From positions 3,797,608 to 3,861,607 of the forward strand of contig NZ_CP151587.1 in the NCBI RefSeq assembly GCF_038396845.1: 64,000 bases of DNA, written 5' to 3'. The notes below the pieces were generated by a model. That model searched no databases, was not told where the DNA came from, and saw only the letters and a program-made list of their open reading frames with translations. Below, one piece after another: positions 1 to 8,467 of the stretch. Origin of the DNA: Gymnodinialimonas sp. 57CJ19. GTDB taxonomy: Bacteria > Pseudomonadota > Alphaproteobacteria > Rhodobacterales > Rhodobacteraceae. Within the stretch, counting starts at the first letter, position 1. Each line of letters opens with the position of its first letter. The position numbers were made by a program, and so were the translations under genes.

Positions 1-515
1 ATCCGGGCCTGGTTGTAAAAAATGCGCCCGAAATGGTCTCGGTCGGGAAAAACCTCATCCTGGTTGGGCAGGTTCGCCCCGCCACTATCGACCAGATAGA
101 CGCAGGTCAGACCACATTCCTCGGCAATCTCCTGGGCGCGCAAATGCTTCTTCACGGTGATCGGGTAATACGTGCCGCCCTTCACGGTGGCATCGTTGCA
201 AATCACCATTACCTCGCGCCCATGCACCCGGCCCACACCGGCAATCACACCGCCACAGGGCGCCGCCCCGTCATAAAGCCCATGGCCCGCCAAAGCCCCA
301 ACCTCCAGAAACGGCGATCCCGCATCCAGCAGGTTCGCCACGCGCTCCCGGGGCAGCATCTTGCCTCGGCCCACATGCCTTTCCCGAGACCGCGCCCCGC
401 CCCCCGCCGCCGCCAATCCGGCCGCCTCCGAGATGACATCCAGCGCCTCCAGATGCGCCGCGCGGTTGACTTTGGCCTGCTCCGAGCCGCCGATGAATTG
501 AGAGTTCAGTTTCAC
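1..515 (-). CDS. mccB: Methylcrotonyl-CoA carboxylase, carboxyltransferase (beta) subunit, N-terminal part
   Basis: The gene runs off the left edge, so only the first 171 residues are visible. The product is the carboxyltransferase subunit that moves CO2 from carboxybiotin to 3-methylcrotonyl-CoA in leucine breakdown. Recognisable pieces are a carboxyltransferase core with [18 protein letters not shown] and the segment [20 protein letters not shown], typical of MCC beta. I chose the GTG at 515 because the ATG at 523 meets a stop after three codons, and AAAGGGAA precedes the GTG at usable spacing. It is the last visible gene of a minus-strand run starting with ivd, which fits the leucine/isovalerate pathway. 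Confidence 0.93.
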   Translation of the reverse strand, partial: MKLNSQFIGGSEQAKVNRAAHLEALDVISEAAGLAAAGGGARSRERHVGRGKMLPRERVANLLDAGSPFLEVGALAGHGLYDGAAPCGGVIAGVGRVHGREVMVICNDATVKGGTYYPITVKKHLRAQEIAEECGLTCVYLVDSGGANLPNQDEVFPDRDHFGRIFYNQAR

Positions 516-593
516 AGTTTCATTCCCTTTCGCCCGCCCGATCCACGGCGGCACCTAATCCAAATCCTGTTGCGCCGTGCCCGCGCCGCGCCG

Positions 594-1160
594 CTATTGC
601 GCGGCGTCCAAGTCACTCAACACGGCCCAATCCAACGGCCCCAGGACCCCCATCAACCGTGCCACCTGCCAGGCATGCACCGCCTCTTCAAACTTCAACG
701 CGGCCTGAAAACTCTCGCACCACAAGGCGCGTCTGGCGTCCCATCCCGCGCAGGAATCCCCCGCGTCCTGGCCATGGGCCAAGGCCCAGACCCTCTCGTA
801 CAATGGCGCCAACGCGCCCCCCCCCACAGCTTCCGGCTCTGGCAACAGCGCCCGCATCTGCGCGCCTCTGGCTTCAAACGCCGCCCGCAGCCGCCGCTGG
901 CAGTCCATCGCCCCGGTCGAGACCTCACAGATCCCCATCGCCAAGTAGCCGCAATGCTGCACCCAATGGGCATTCATCGCCCCGATCTCCCAGTCCGCCC
1001 CGTAACCGGGGCCCCGCACCGCCCCTTCAAACTCCGCCATAGCCCCCGGCAAACAGACCCCAAACCTTGGCGTCTCCGGTGCCCCATCTCCCCACGACTG
1101 CGCCGCACCCTCGCCGGTGCCCAGCGCCAGAACCCCGCAGAGCACCAGCCACAACCTCAC
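594..1160 (-). CDS. Exported cysteine-containing protein of unknown function
   Basis: A 188-residue protein that I do not recognise. It begins with a short hydrophobic signal-like segment (residues 1-20, ending GAAQ), so it is probably exported to the periplasm. The rest is mostly helical-looking, with six cysteines beyond the signal region that could form disulfides, and several Trp residues. The GTG start at 1160 overlaps the TGA of the upstream gene (GTGA), implying translational coupling. It lies between ivd and mccB, but nothing in the sequence ties it to leucine catabolism. A lysozyme-inhibitor-like or DUF1311-like role is possible but unsupported. Confidence 0.75.
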   Translation of the reverse strand: MRLWLVLCGVLALGTGEGAAQSWGDGAPETPRFGVCLPGAMAEFEGAVRGPGYGADWEIGAMNAHWVQHCGYLAMGICEVSTGAMDCQRRLRAAFEARGAQMRALLPEPEAVGGGALAPLYERVWALAHGQDAGDSCAGWDARRALWCESFQAALKFEEAVHAWQVARLMGVLGPLDWAVLSDLDAAQ

Positions 1161-1459
1161 GTTGCATCCTCCCCTAAGATCAACGCCTCATCCACCGGCT
1201 CCCCTCGGGCGTCGACCGCCACGAACCACGCTTCCGATCCCTCGGCCTCGCAGATCACCATCAACCTCACGCCCTCCACACCCGCCGGCACGCCGTAGCA
1301 ATCACTCAAATCACCCCCGGTCTCCGCCACATAGACGGCGCCGTGCCGCGCGATGATATCCCCCTCCGAGATCGGTGCCGATAGAACGCCCAAGTACAAC
1401 CCGAACGCCCCCGCCAAAGCCAGCGCCGCCGCCAACGGCAAGATCAGCCCCCGGGTCAT
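1157..1459 (-). CDS. Small membrane-anchored protein of unknown function
   Basis: A 100-residue protein starting MTRGLILPLAAALALAG. One N-terminal hydrophobic segment (about residues 4-25) would act as a signal anchor, followed by a small acidic domain containing two cysteines (SDCYG and MVICEAEG). The frame is open further upstream, but the ATG at 1459 is preceded by GGGGAGGAG, a strong ribosome binding site, so I use it. Its stop overlaps the GTG of the next gene. It sits about 100 bp downstream of ivd and is probably co-transcribed. No function can be assigned. Confidence 0.7.
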   Translation of the reverse strand: MTRGLILPLAAALALAGAFGLYLGVLSAPISEGDIIARHGAVYVAETGGDLSDCYGVPAGVEGVRLMVICEAEGSEAWFVAVDARGEPVDEALILGEDAT

Positions 1460-1522
1460 CACGCGCGCATCTCCTCCCCTGCCCGCAAGCGCAAAGCCCG
1501 CAAACCAGACACAACGCCCCCG

Positions 1523-1543
1523 TTCACCTTGGCCATACAACTC
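1523..1543 (+). repeat. Dispersed 21-bp motif, copy 1
   Basis: Matches the consensus TTCAYCTTGGCC followed by (A)WTACAACTC. It lies between the end of ivd and the next minus-strand gene. Five more clear copies (10860, 26616, 30414, 47023, 48621) are all written on this same strand. Confidence 0.8.
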
Positions 1544-1562
1544 ATCGCAACAGCTGCCACAC

Positions 1563-2723
1563 TCACATCATTCCCATAAGTTCCCGCCCGACCAGCATGC
1601 GCCGGATCTCCGACGTCCCGGCTCCAATTTCCATCAGCTTGGCATCGCGGAACATCCGGCTCACGGGCGCGTCGTTCATAAACCCCGCGCCCCCCATGGC
1701 CTGCACCGCCTGATGGGCCACCTTCATCCCCTCTTCGCTTGCGTATAGCACACAAGCCGCCGCATCCTGGCGTGTGACCTGCCCCCGGTCACAGGCCTTG
1801 GCGACCTCGTAGGCGTAAGCGCGCGCCGAGTTCATCGAGGTATACATATCCGCAATCTTGCCCTGCATCAGTTGGAAATCCCCAATCGACTGCCCGAACT
1901 GCTTGCGTTCCTTCATGTAAGGCATGACCTCATCCAGACAGCCCGCCATGATGCCGATGTTCACGCCCGACAGCACCACGCGCTCATAATCCAACCCGCT
2001 CATCAGCACGCGGACACCGCGTCCTTCTTCGCCAAGCACATTCTCGAACGGCACTTCCACGTCTTCGAATACCAGTTCCGCCGTGTTCGACCCGCGCATA
2101 CCCATCTTGTCGAAATGCGGGCTGGTGCTGAAACCAACCATCTCCTTTTCGATGATGAACGCGGTCATCCCCTTGCTGCCGGCCTCCGGGTCCGTCTTGG
2201 CATAGACAACCAACGTGTCGGCATCGGGCCCATTTGTGATCCAGTACTTCGTGCCATTCAGCACATAGCGATCGTTGCGCTTTTCTGCCCTCAACGACAT
2301 CGACACCACGTCCGATCCCGCGCCCGCCTCGGACATCGCCAAGGCGCCTACGTGTTCACCGGATACCAGTCGCGGCAGGTACTTTTCCTTCTGCTCGACC
2401 GAACCGTTCAACTTGATCTGGTTCACGCAAAGGTTCGAATGCGCCCCGTAGGACAACCCGATCGAGGCAGAGACCCGGCTGATCTCTTCCACCGCCACCA
2501 GATGCGCCAGATAGCCCATACCCGCGCCGCCATAGGCCTCGTCAACGGTCACGCCCAAAAGGCCCAACTCACCCATCTCGGGCCACAACTCGTTGGGGAA
2601 AGCATTGTCGGCATCGACGGCGGCGGCCATGGGCTTCACCCGCTCCTGCGCCCACGTATGCACCATGTCACGCAAGGCATTCACATCCTCGCCCAGATCA
2701 AAACTCATCGAACCCAGAAACAT
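1563..2723 (-). CDS. ivd: Isovaleryl-CoA dehydrogenase
   Basis: A 386-residue acyl-CoA dehydrogenase, the normal length for the family. It oxidises isovaleryl-CoA to 3-methylcrotonyl-CoA with FAD, passing electrons to ETF. Family features are the [13 protein letters not shown] and WITNG flavin-binding segments, and a catalytic glutamate (about residue 247) in [12 protein letters not shown], the position used by isovaleryl-CoA dehydrogenases. The C-terminus carries [16 protein letters not shown]. The frame is open for 56 codons upstream, but the ATG at 2723 has GGGAGAG in front and gives the standard N-terminus. A 14-bp perfect palindrome lies 20 bp upstream. mccB follows in the same direction, making a leucine-degradation cluster. 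Confidence 0.95.
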   Translation of the reverse strand: MFLGSMSFDLGEDVNALRDMVHTWAQERVKPMAAAVDADNAFPNELWPEMGELGLLGVTVDEAYGGAGMGYLAHLVAVEEISRVSASIGLSYGAHSNLCVNQIKLNGSVEQKEKYLPRLVSGEHVGALAMSEAGAGSDVVSMSLRAEKRNDRYVLNGTKYWITNGPDADTLVVYAKTDPEAGSKGMTAFIIEKEMVGFSTSPHFDKMGMRGSNTAELVFEDVEVPFENVLGEEGRGVRVLMSGLDYERVVLSGVNIGIMAGCLDEVMPYMKERKQFGQSIGDFQLMQGKIADMYTSMNSARAYAYEVAKACDRGQVTRQDAAACVLYASEEGMKVAHQAVQAMGGAGFMNDAPVSRMFRDAKLMEIGAGTSEIRRMLVGRELMGMM

Positions 2724-2740
2724 CGCCCATCTCTCCCGGT

Positions 2741-2760
2741 AATTGAACGCTCGTTCATTT
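2741..2760 (-). promoter_or_regulatory. Palindromic operator candidate upstream of ivd
   Basis: TGAACG-CT-CGTTCA at 2744-2757 is a perfect 14-bp palindrome. Adding the AA/TT at each end gives 18 of 20 symmetric positions. It starts about 20 bp before the ivd ATG. The shape resembles operators of TetR-family fatty/branched-acid regulators, but the regulator is not in this window, so the identity is inferred. Confidence 0.55.
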
Positions 2761-3200
2761 AATGGCACAGCCCCCGCGTCCGAGTCAAAGGATATTGCCT
2801 CCCTCAAGCCCGTGCCCCCACCGCGCGCACCATAAGGCTTTGGCGCAACACCCCATTTTTCCGCGCTATAGAGGCTTTTGAAGATCTTCACCGGGCGTGG
2901 GTCAACACCCGCCCAACTTTACGGCCCTGTGGCCGTGTTGCCCCAGACCGCCCCCTCATTGGGCGCAGGCGCACGGCTCGGATCGCGCATATCTCCGACC
3001 CGCCGGGTGACGCCGGTGGGGGCAATCCCGTTTCAAAGCGGGCCCGCTTTTCTTTACGCCGCAATACCGCTGCCACCCATTCCGCAGCCCCCGCCAGACA
3101 GAGGCCCCCGGCAATGACACCTATCACGGATCGTCATGGCCCCCGCCCTTGTGCACCGCGCCCAAGCGCGTAACCCTGTGCCCAAAGCGCAGGAGGTCTC
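2761..3200. other. Intergenic region between divergent ivd and the PhzF-family gene
   Basis: About 440 bp with no convincing gene. A GTG-initiated minus-strand frame (2888-3127, 79 codons) begins with a hydrophobic stretch (IGVIAGGLCLAGAAEWVAAV) and could encode a tiny membrane protein. It lacks a Shine-Dalgarno sequence and the rest is low-complexity Arg/Gly/Pro, so I do not call it. The region should hold promoters for both flanking genes. Confidence 0.5.
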
Positions 3201-4061
3201 ATGCTCAATTTCCATATCTATGATGTCTTCACCGACACGGCGTTTACCGGCAATCCTCTGGCCATCGTCGAAGGGGCAGACGGCCTGACCACGGCGCAGA
3301 TGCAAACCATCGCGCGGCAGTTCAACCTGTCGGAAACCATCTTCATCCAGACGCACGATGACCCTTCGCACACCGCGAAAGTACGCATCTTTTTTCCCAC
3401 TGCGGAAATCCCCTTCGCGGGGCATCCCACCATCGGCTGCGCCCTGCATCTGGCCAACGGCGCCCCCACCGTCACCCTGGAGGAGGTCGCAGGCCTCGTG
3501 CCCGTGACCATCTCCGATGGCACCGCCGAATTCACCGCCCCGATACTCCCCCGTGCGCTGAACACCACCCCAGACCGCGCGACCATGGCCGCGGCTCTCG
3601 GGCTGGCTGAACACGATCTCGCGCCCACCGCGTTCGGGAATTTTGAGGGTGGGCCGTCCTTTCTCTACGTCGAGCTCACCACGCTCGAGGCCCTGTCCCG
3701 CTGCAAAATCTCCGAACCCGCCTTCTCGGAAACCCGCAAGACTGCTGGCGACACCGGCGCGATCTATGCCTATGTGCCCACCGGGCCAAATACGATCCAA
3801 GGCCGGATGTTCGATCCCCCCGCTGGCATCGCGGAAGATCCCGCCACAGGCTCTGCCACGGCCCTTCTGGCGGGCCACCTGCACGCGACCGGGCGCTTGC
3901 CCGCCTCCGGCACAACCACCTTCACCCTGCGCCAAGGGGTCGAAATGGGCCGCCCCTCGGACCTGCGGCTGACCATCGACACGGCCTCGAATGCCCTCAC
4001 CGCTGTGCGTGTCGCGGGCCAGGCGGTTCCCGTGGCCTCCGGCCAGATCCGCATCCCCTAA
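3201..4061 (+). CDS. PhzF-family isomerase/epimerase
   Basis: A 286-residue protein of the PhzF (phenazine biosynthesis-like, diaminopimelate-epimerase fold) family. Family marks are GNPLAIV near the start, the catalytic-glutamate region NLSETIFI, FAGHPTIG, and EDPATGSA in the C-terminal half. It is probably a soluble cytoplasmic enzyme, but the substrate is unknown. No phenazine genes are nearby, so it should not be taken as a phenazine enzyme. A strong AGGAGG precedes the ATG. The next gene (TerB-like) starts 146 bp downstream on the same strand. Confidence 0.9.
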   Translation: MLNFHIYDVFTDTAFTGNPLAIVEGADGLTTAQMQTIARQFNLSETIFIQTHDDPSHTAKVRIFFPTAEIPFAGHPTIGCALHLANGAPTVTLEEVAGLVPVTISDGTAEFTAPILPRALNTTPDRATMAAALGLAEHDLAPTAFGNFEGGPSFLYVELTTLEALSRCKISEPAFSETRKTAGDTGAIYAYVPTGPNTIQGRMFDPPAGIAEDPATGSATALLAGHLHATGRLPASGTTTFTLRQGVEMGRPSDLRLTIDTASNALTAVRVAGQAVPVASGQIRIP

Positions 4062-4207
4062 GACGCCTCCGCCCGCGCTACCGCCCCCTCCTCGGCGCTG
4101 TCACATCGGCCCACGCCACCGAAAAAATGTCGTCCTGCACCGCAGGGCACTTCTTAAGGGCGCTCCGGGGCCTTCCCCCCGCGCCACGCCGTGCCTATAG
4201 TCGACCG

Positions 4208-4648
4208 ATGATTTCAGATCTGCTCAGCCGCCTTCTGGCCCCCGCCCCTGAACCGCTTCCCCAAGCCGACGCCCGCCTTGCGCTTGCCGCCCTTCTGGTG
4301 CGTGTTGCCCGTTCCGACGGGGATTACGCCGCCGTGGAAATCGCCCGCATTGATGCGCTTCTGGCCGATCGCTACGGGCTTCTTCCGGGCCAAGCCAAGA
4401 CCCTGCGCGCGCAGGCCGAGGCGCTCGAGGCTCAGGCCCCCGACACCGTCCGTTTTACCCGCGCCATCAAGGAGTCGGTTGATCATGACGACCGTCTGGA
4501 TGTGGTCGAGGCGCTTTGGGACATTGCCCTTGCCGATGGCGAGCGTGACGAGGATGAAAACGCCCTGATGCGCCTGGTCGCCCCGATGCTCGGCATCAAT
4601 GATCGCGACAGCAATCTGGCCCGACGCCGGGTCGAGGCAAACCTTTAA
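4208..4648 (+). CDS. TerB-family (tellurite-resistance-like) protein
   Basis: A 146-residue all-helical protein of the TerB/DjlA-like family. Two acidic repeats typical of the fold are visible, DGDYAAVEIARIDALL and DGERDEDENALMRLV, each placing Asp/Glu residues that may bind metal. The ATG at 4208 gives the usual short N-terminus; codons further upstream (from 4127) do not look like protein. No other ter genes are present, so a role in tellurite resistance is doubtful and a stress or membrane-associated role is equally possible. Confidence 0.85.
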   Translation: MISDLLSRLLAPAPEPLPQADARLALAALLVRVARSDGDYAAVEIARIDALLADRYGLLPGQAKTLRAQAEALEAQAPDTVRFTRAIKESVDHDDRLDVVEALWDIALADGERDEDENALMRLVAPMLGINDRDSNLARRRVEANL

Positions 4649-4680
4649 GGGACTATGCAGGCCTCCGCCCGCCGCCTCCC

Positions 4681-4701
4681 CCCCGGCCATCTCCGCCGGG
4701 G
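4681..4701 (+). terminator. Hairpin after the TerB-like gene
   Basis: CCCCGGC and GCCGGGG form a 7-bp stem with a 7-nt loop, 33 bp after the stop codon. There is no T-run, so this is only a possible terminator. Confidence 0.3.
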
Positions 4702-4941
4702 CGCACCGGTCCTGACCATGTGCGCCACCGTCCCGATATGTCTGCGTGCCCAAACCCGGGTGGCTTGTGATGCGTGCGACACCCTCCCCCCCATTTAGGT
4801 TTCGGCGACCACGGCCATGGCCGCAAGCTGGCCCGGCATACGGCCGAAATCGACAACTTCCCCTGCGGCACCCACCCCTTGCCCGTTGCATTTCTTGGCC
4901 ATTTCGGCACAACTCAGACGAAACATCAGGGACAAGACCAC

Positions 4942-5721
4942 GTGACAACCGCCTCCCCCCCCGTGATCGAGATCAACGGATTGCACAAAAGCTTCGGTAC
5001 GCTCGACGTGCTCAAAGGCGTCGACCTCTCCGCCCATGCGGGCGATGTGGTGTCGCTGATCGGCTCTTCGGGGTCGGGGAAATCCACGCTTCTGCGCTGC
5101 GCCAACCTTCTGGAGGACAGCCAGCAGGGCGAGATCATTTTTGAGGGCGATCCGATCCGTTGGACTGGCACCGGCGACAACCGACGCCCCGCCGACTCCG
5201 AGCAGGTCCGCCTGATCCGCACCAACCTGTCGATGGTGTTTCAAAGCTTTAATCTATGGTCCCACATGACCATTTTGCAGAACGTCATGGAAGCGCCGGT
5301 TACGGTTCTGGGCGAGGATAAGGCCGAGGTCGAAGACCGCGCGCGCCGCCTGCTCGACAAGGTGGGCATCGGCGCGAAATGCGACGCCTGGCCGTCAGAG
5401 CTGTCCGGCGGGCAACAGCAACGCGCCGCCATCGCGCGGGCACTCTGCATGGAGCCGCGCGCCCTGCTGTTCGATGAGCCGACATCGGCCCTCGATCCCG
5501 AGCTGGAGCAAGAGGTGATCCGCGTCATCCGTGATCTGGCCGAGGAAGGCCGCACGATGATTCTCGTGACCCACGACATGCGCATGGCCCGCGATATCTC
5601 CTCTCACGTGATATTCCTGCACCAGGGCCTGATCGAGGAACAAGGCGCCCCGGCCGAGCTGTTCGGCCACGCCAAATCCGCGCGGCTGCGCCAATTCCTC
5701 AGCCACTCCGACGCCGCCTGA
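4942..5721 (+). CDS. Polar amino-acid-type ABC transporter ATP-binding protein
   Basis: A 259-residue ATPase of the HisP/GlnQ/AotP type. Walker A is GSSGSGKST (residues 41-49), the signature is LSGGQQQR, and Walker B with the D-loop reads LLFDEPTSALD, followed by a switch histidine in LVTHDM. The GTG at 4942 gives the family N-terminus (VIEINGLHKSFG follows). The frame is open back to 4774, but that part is not conserved-looking. It energises the importer formed with the permeases at 7563 and 8560. The next gene starts directly after its stop codon, so the genes form one operon. Confidence 0.93.
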   Translation: MTTASPPVIEINGLHKSFGTLDVLKGVDLSAHAGDVVSLIGSSGSGKSTLLRCANLLEDSQQGEIIFEGDPIRWTGTGDNRRPADSEQVRLIRTNLSMVFQSFNLWSHMTILQNVMEAPVTVLGEDKAEVEDRARRLLDKVGIGAKCDAWPSELSGGQQQRAAIARALCMEPRALLFDEPTSALDPELEQEVIRVIRDLAEEGRTMILVTHDMRMARDISSHVIFLHQGLIEEQGAPAELFGHAKSARLRQFLSHSDAA

Positions 5722-6480
5722 ATGCCGCGCTTTCTGGCTCTTGTGCTGGCCGTGATCGCCCCCCTGTGCGCCAAGGCTGAAACCCTGCGCCTCGCCACTT
5801 CTGCCGCCTATCCGCCGATGATAATTCACAACGGCGCGCCGCCCGTCAGCGGGCTCGAGGGCGATCTTCTGGCTGCCCTTTGCGCCCGCGCCGGGTGGGA
5901 TTGCCAGTGGCAAATCATGCCTTTTGATGCGATCTTTGTGGCGCTGGAGGCAGGCGAAATCGACATTGCGGCCAATTCCCTTGGCTATACCGCGGCCCGA
6001 GCGGCGCGCGTGCACATGACCTGCCCCTATCGCCCCTCCTCATCCGATGGCGCTCAGGGGACGTTCTATGTGCTCGATCCCTCCCATGACCCTCGCAGCG
6101 GCCCGATTGCAGTGCTGCGCGAAACGCTGCACGCCACCGCGCTGGCGCGTGCCGGGCTGGAGGCGCGTCCGTTTTCCGACGATCACACCGCGCTCGATGC
6201 CGTCGTGGCGGGCGACATTCCCGCCTATTTCGGGGCCGACCCGGCGGTCGAAAGCTACCCCGACCGGGGCCTTCTTGCCGCCTCGGGCGCGATGGCGATC
6301 GAAAGCGGCGGCACCTCTATCGCCGTAACGCCGTTGCGTCCCGACCTCGCGGCAGAGGTTGACGCGCAGCTGGCAAATCTATCCCGTGACGGTACCATTA
6401 CGCGCCTGACCACCCTCTGGACCGGGACGGGCGTAGACGACCCAATCGCTCTATGCGACATTGGCCTACCAATAAGCTAA
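5722..6480 (+). CDS. Periplasmic amino-acid-binding-like protein (first of two)
   Basis: A 252-residue family 3 solute-binding protein. Residues 1-19 form a signal peptide (cleavage after AKA), then LRLATSAAYPPM, the usual start of this fold. It follows the ATPase with no gap and precedes a second, more typical binding protein. It is divergent from that neighbour, so it may bind a different ligand for the same permease. Its ligand cannot be read from the sequence. Confidence 0.88.
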   Translation: MPRFLALVLAVIAPLCAKAETLRLATSAAYPPMIIHNGAPPVSGLEGDLLAALCARAGWDCQWQIMPFDAIFVALEAGEIDIAANSLGYTAARAARVHMTCPYRPSSSDGAQGTFYVLDPSHDPRSGPIAVLRETLHATALARAGLEARPFSDDHTALDAVVAGDIPAYFGADPAVESYPDRGLLAASGAMAIESGGTSIAVTPLRPDLAAEVDAQLANLSRDGTITRLTTLWTGTGVDDPIALCDIGLPIS

Positions 6481-6500
6481 CCAACAGGGAGTATCCCAAA

Positions 6501-7229
6501 ATGAAAAAACTGATCCTCGCCACTACGGCACTGACCATGACCGCTGGCATGGCCTTGGCCGATGGCCATTCCGTCGTGCGCATGGGCACCGAAGGGGCCT
6601 ACCCTCCGTATAACTTCATCAACGATGATGGCGAAGTGGACGGTCTGGAACGCGCTCTGGGCGATGAACTCTGCGCCCGTGCCGAACTGACCTGCGAATG
6701 GGTCACCAACGAGTGGGACAGCATCATCCCGAACCTGACTTCCGGCAACTACGACACGATCATTGCCGGCATGTCGATCACCGACGAGCGTGACGAAGTC
6801 ATCGACTTCACCCAAGCCTATATCCCCAACACACCCACACTTTTCATGGGCATGGACGAGGATCTGGAACTGGACGGCGCGGTTATCGCGGCTCAGACCA
6901 ACACGATCCAGGCAGGCTACATCGCCGAGCTGGAGAACGTGACACTGATCGAATTCGCCACCCCCGATGAAACCGTCGCGGCGGTACGCAACGGCGAAGC
7001 GGATGCCGTATTTGCCGACAACGACTTCATCCTGCAAGTCGCAGCCGAAGACGATGACTTGATGATCATCCTCGATCCCGTGACCCTCGGCCAGGGCGTT
7101 GGCATGGGCCTGCGTGAAGGCGATGAACTGATCGCCGTCTTTGATGCTGCCATCACCTCGATGAAGGAAGACGGCTCTCTGAACGCGCTCCTGCTGGAAT
7201 GGTTCGGCGAAGACGCCATCACCTGGTAG
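6501..7229 (+). CDS. Periplasmic polar amino-acid-binding protein (second of two)
   Basis: A 242-residue family 3 solute-binding protein with a clear signal peptide (MKKLILATTALTMTAGMALA). The mature part opens VVRMGTEGAYPPYNFI and contains the ligand-clamping segments GMSITDERDEVIDFTQAY and VRNGEADAVFADN, as in lysine/arginine/ornithine- and glutamine-type binders. The ATG at 6501 follows AGGGAG; the frame start at 6453 is inside the preceding gene. It is very acidic, as expected of a marine periplasmic protein. It is probably the main receptor of the importer. Confidence 0.92.
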   Translation: MKKLILATTALTMTAGMALADGHSVVRMGTEGAYPPYNFINDDGEVDGLERALGDELCARAELTCEWVTNEWDSIIPNLTSGNYDTIIAGMSITDERDEVIDFTQAYIPNTPTLFMGMDEDLELDGAVIAAQTNTIQAGYIAELENVTLIEFATPDETVAAVRNGEADAVFADNDFILQVAAEDDDLMIILDPVTLGQGVGMGLREGDELIAVFDAAITSMKEDGSLNALLLEWFGEDAITW

Positions 7230-7562
7230 GGCCGCTTCAACGCAACAATGAAAGCGCGGGCTGCTGAAGGCTTGGCTCGCGCTTTCAATCCTCCGGACCT
7301 TGCGGATTGCGACCTACCTGACCTACGTGCTCTGCGACAAGCTCTACAGGGCGCCGATCAGCGGCCTGCTTATTGCCTTGACCCTACTATACCCTCTACC
7401 GTTGGGCACTCTGCCTCTCGTCCGCAACTTCGCGCTCGGCGCGCGCATCATCGGGATCATCGACCACCTTCACCCTCCTCACACCGCCCAGTTTTGAAAC
7501 GCCCCCCCTTCGCGCTTCACCTTTTTATAAATATCGAAAAAACGGCCCGCTCCACACACCCC
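7230..7562 (+). other. Gap between the binding-protein and first permease genes
   Basis: This 333-bp gap lies inside the ABC operon. It holds a strong hairpin (7250-7286) just after the binding-protein gene. A 65-codon TTG-started frame (7300-7497) with one hydrophobic stretch has no ribosome binding site and is left uncalled. Near 7515 there is a degenerate relative of the dispersed motif (CTTCACC then ATAAATATC). Confidence 0.5.
7250..7286 (+). terminator. Stem-loop behind the binding-protein gene (partial terminator or mRNA stabiliser)
   Basis: GAAAGCGCG (7250-7258) and CGCGCTTTC (7278-7286) form a perfect 9-bp stem with a 19-nt loop, 20 bp after the stop. There is no T-run. Such stems commonly protect or attenuate the transcript so that binding protein outnumbers permease. 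That role is inferred from position. Confidence 0.6.
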
Positions 7563-8444
7563 ATGTTCAGCTTTTGCTCCGATCCCTCCACCCTCGACAC
7601 GTTCCGCTGGTTCAGCTGCTACCTGACCAACGGCGTTCATATCCTGTTTTATCAGAGCTTTCTGACCGTCGGCCTGCTGCTGTTAATCGCCGCCCCCCTG
7701 TCGCTTGGCATCGGCTTTGCCGCCGCCACCGCCAGCCGCGCCCGTAACCTGCCCGCGCGACTGATCGGCAAAACCTACACCGCCATGGTGCGTGGCGTGC
7801 CCGATATCGTGTTCTTCCTGTTCTTCGTGCTCGTGCTGGATCAAGGGATCGAATACATCCGCCATATCGTAACCTGCCCCGACTGGGACGAGCCGATCCG
7901 CCAAGGCGCCAACTTCCTCGTGTGCGACGCGGCCCGCACGCCCCAAGGCAACGCCCCACAATGGGTACATGAAAGCTACAACTTCGCCCTGGCTACATTC
8001 ACCTACGCCATCGTCTTCGGCGCATTTTGCGGCAACGTGCTCTACGGCGCGATGGGCGCTGTTCCCAAAACTCAATTGGAGACCGCAAGCGCATATGGCA
8101 TGTCTCAACGGCAAATCTTCTGGCGCATCTTGGTGCCGCAAATGTGGGTCTACGCGCTGCCGGGCCTATCCAACATCTGGATGATCCTGATCAAGGCGAC
8201 CCCCCTGCTGTTCCTCCTGGGGATCGAAGATATCGTCTACTGGGCCCGTGAAATCGGTGGCTCTCGCAATTCCCGCTTTGCGTATCCGCACCCGGATTGG
8301 CGCTTCTGGTACTTCCTTGGGCTGTTGATCTTCTATCTCTGCTTCACTCGTGTGTCGGAACTCGTCCTCTCTCGCCTCACCCACCGCCTCTCCCGGGGCC
8401 AAGCCACCGCGGGCGGCGAAGCCCTGCGCAAGGCCGCCCCATGA
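7563..8444 (+). CDS. Amino-acid ABC transporter permease (HisQ type)
   Basis: A 293-residue inner-membrane permease with about five to six hydrophobic segments. The EAA loop that contacts the ATPase reads GAMGAVPKTQLETASAYGMS, followed by QRQIFWRILVPQMW. The ATG at 7563 starts MFSFCSDPSTLDTFRW; the frame remains open to 7248 without coding character. It pairs with the permease at 8560. A four-unit TTGCAA palindrome array fills the short gap between them. Confidence 0.92.
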   Translation: MFSFCSDPSTLDTFRWFSCYLTNGVHILFYQSFLTVGLLLLIAAPLSLGIGFAAATASRARNLPARLIGKTYTAMVRGVPDIVFFLFFVLVLDQGIEYIRHIVTCPDWDEPIRQGANFLVCDAARTPQGNAPQWVHESYNFALATFTYAIVFGAFCGNVLYGAMGAVPKTQLETASAYGMSQRQIFWRILVPQMWVYALPGLSNIWMILIKATPLLFLLGIEDIVYWAREIGGSRNSRFAYPHPDWRFWYFLGLLIFYLCFTRVSELVLSRLTHRLSRGQATAGGEALRKAAP

Positions 8445-8467
8445 GCGCCCGCCGCCCCGCTCCGCCA

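Noticed and set aside
33..1298. Plus-strand 421-codon frame
   Set aside because: Antisense shadow of mccB and the two exported-protein genes; Arg/Pro/His-rich and without a ribosome binding site.
2888..3127. Minus-strand 79-codon frame with a hydrophobic start
   Set aside because: No Shine-Dalgarno sequence and a low-complexity tail; mentioned only in the intergenic note.
7300..7497. 65-codon TTG-started frame in the ABC operon gap
   Set aside because: No ribosome binding site and no recognisable family; might still be a degraded piece.
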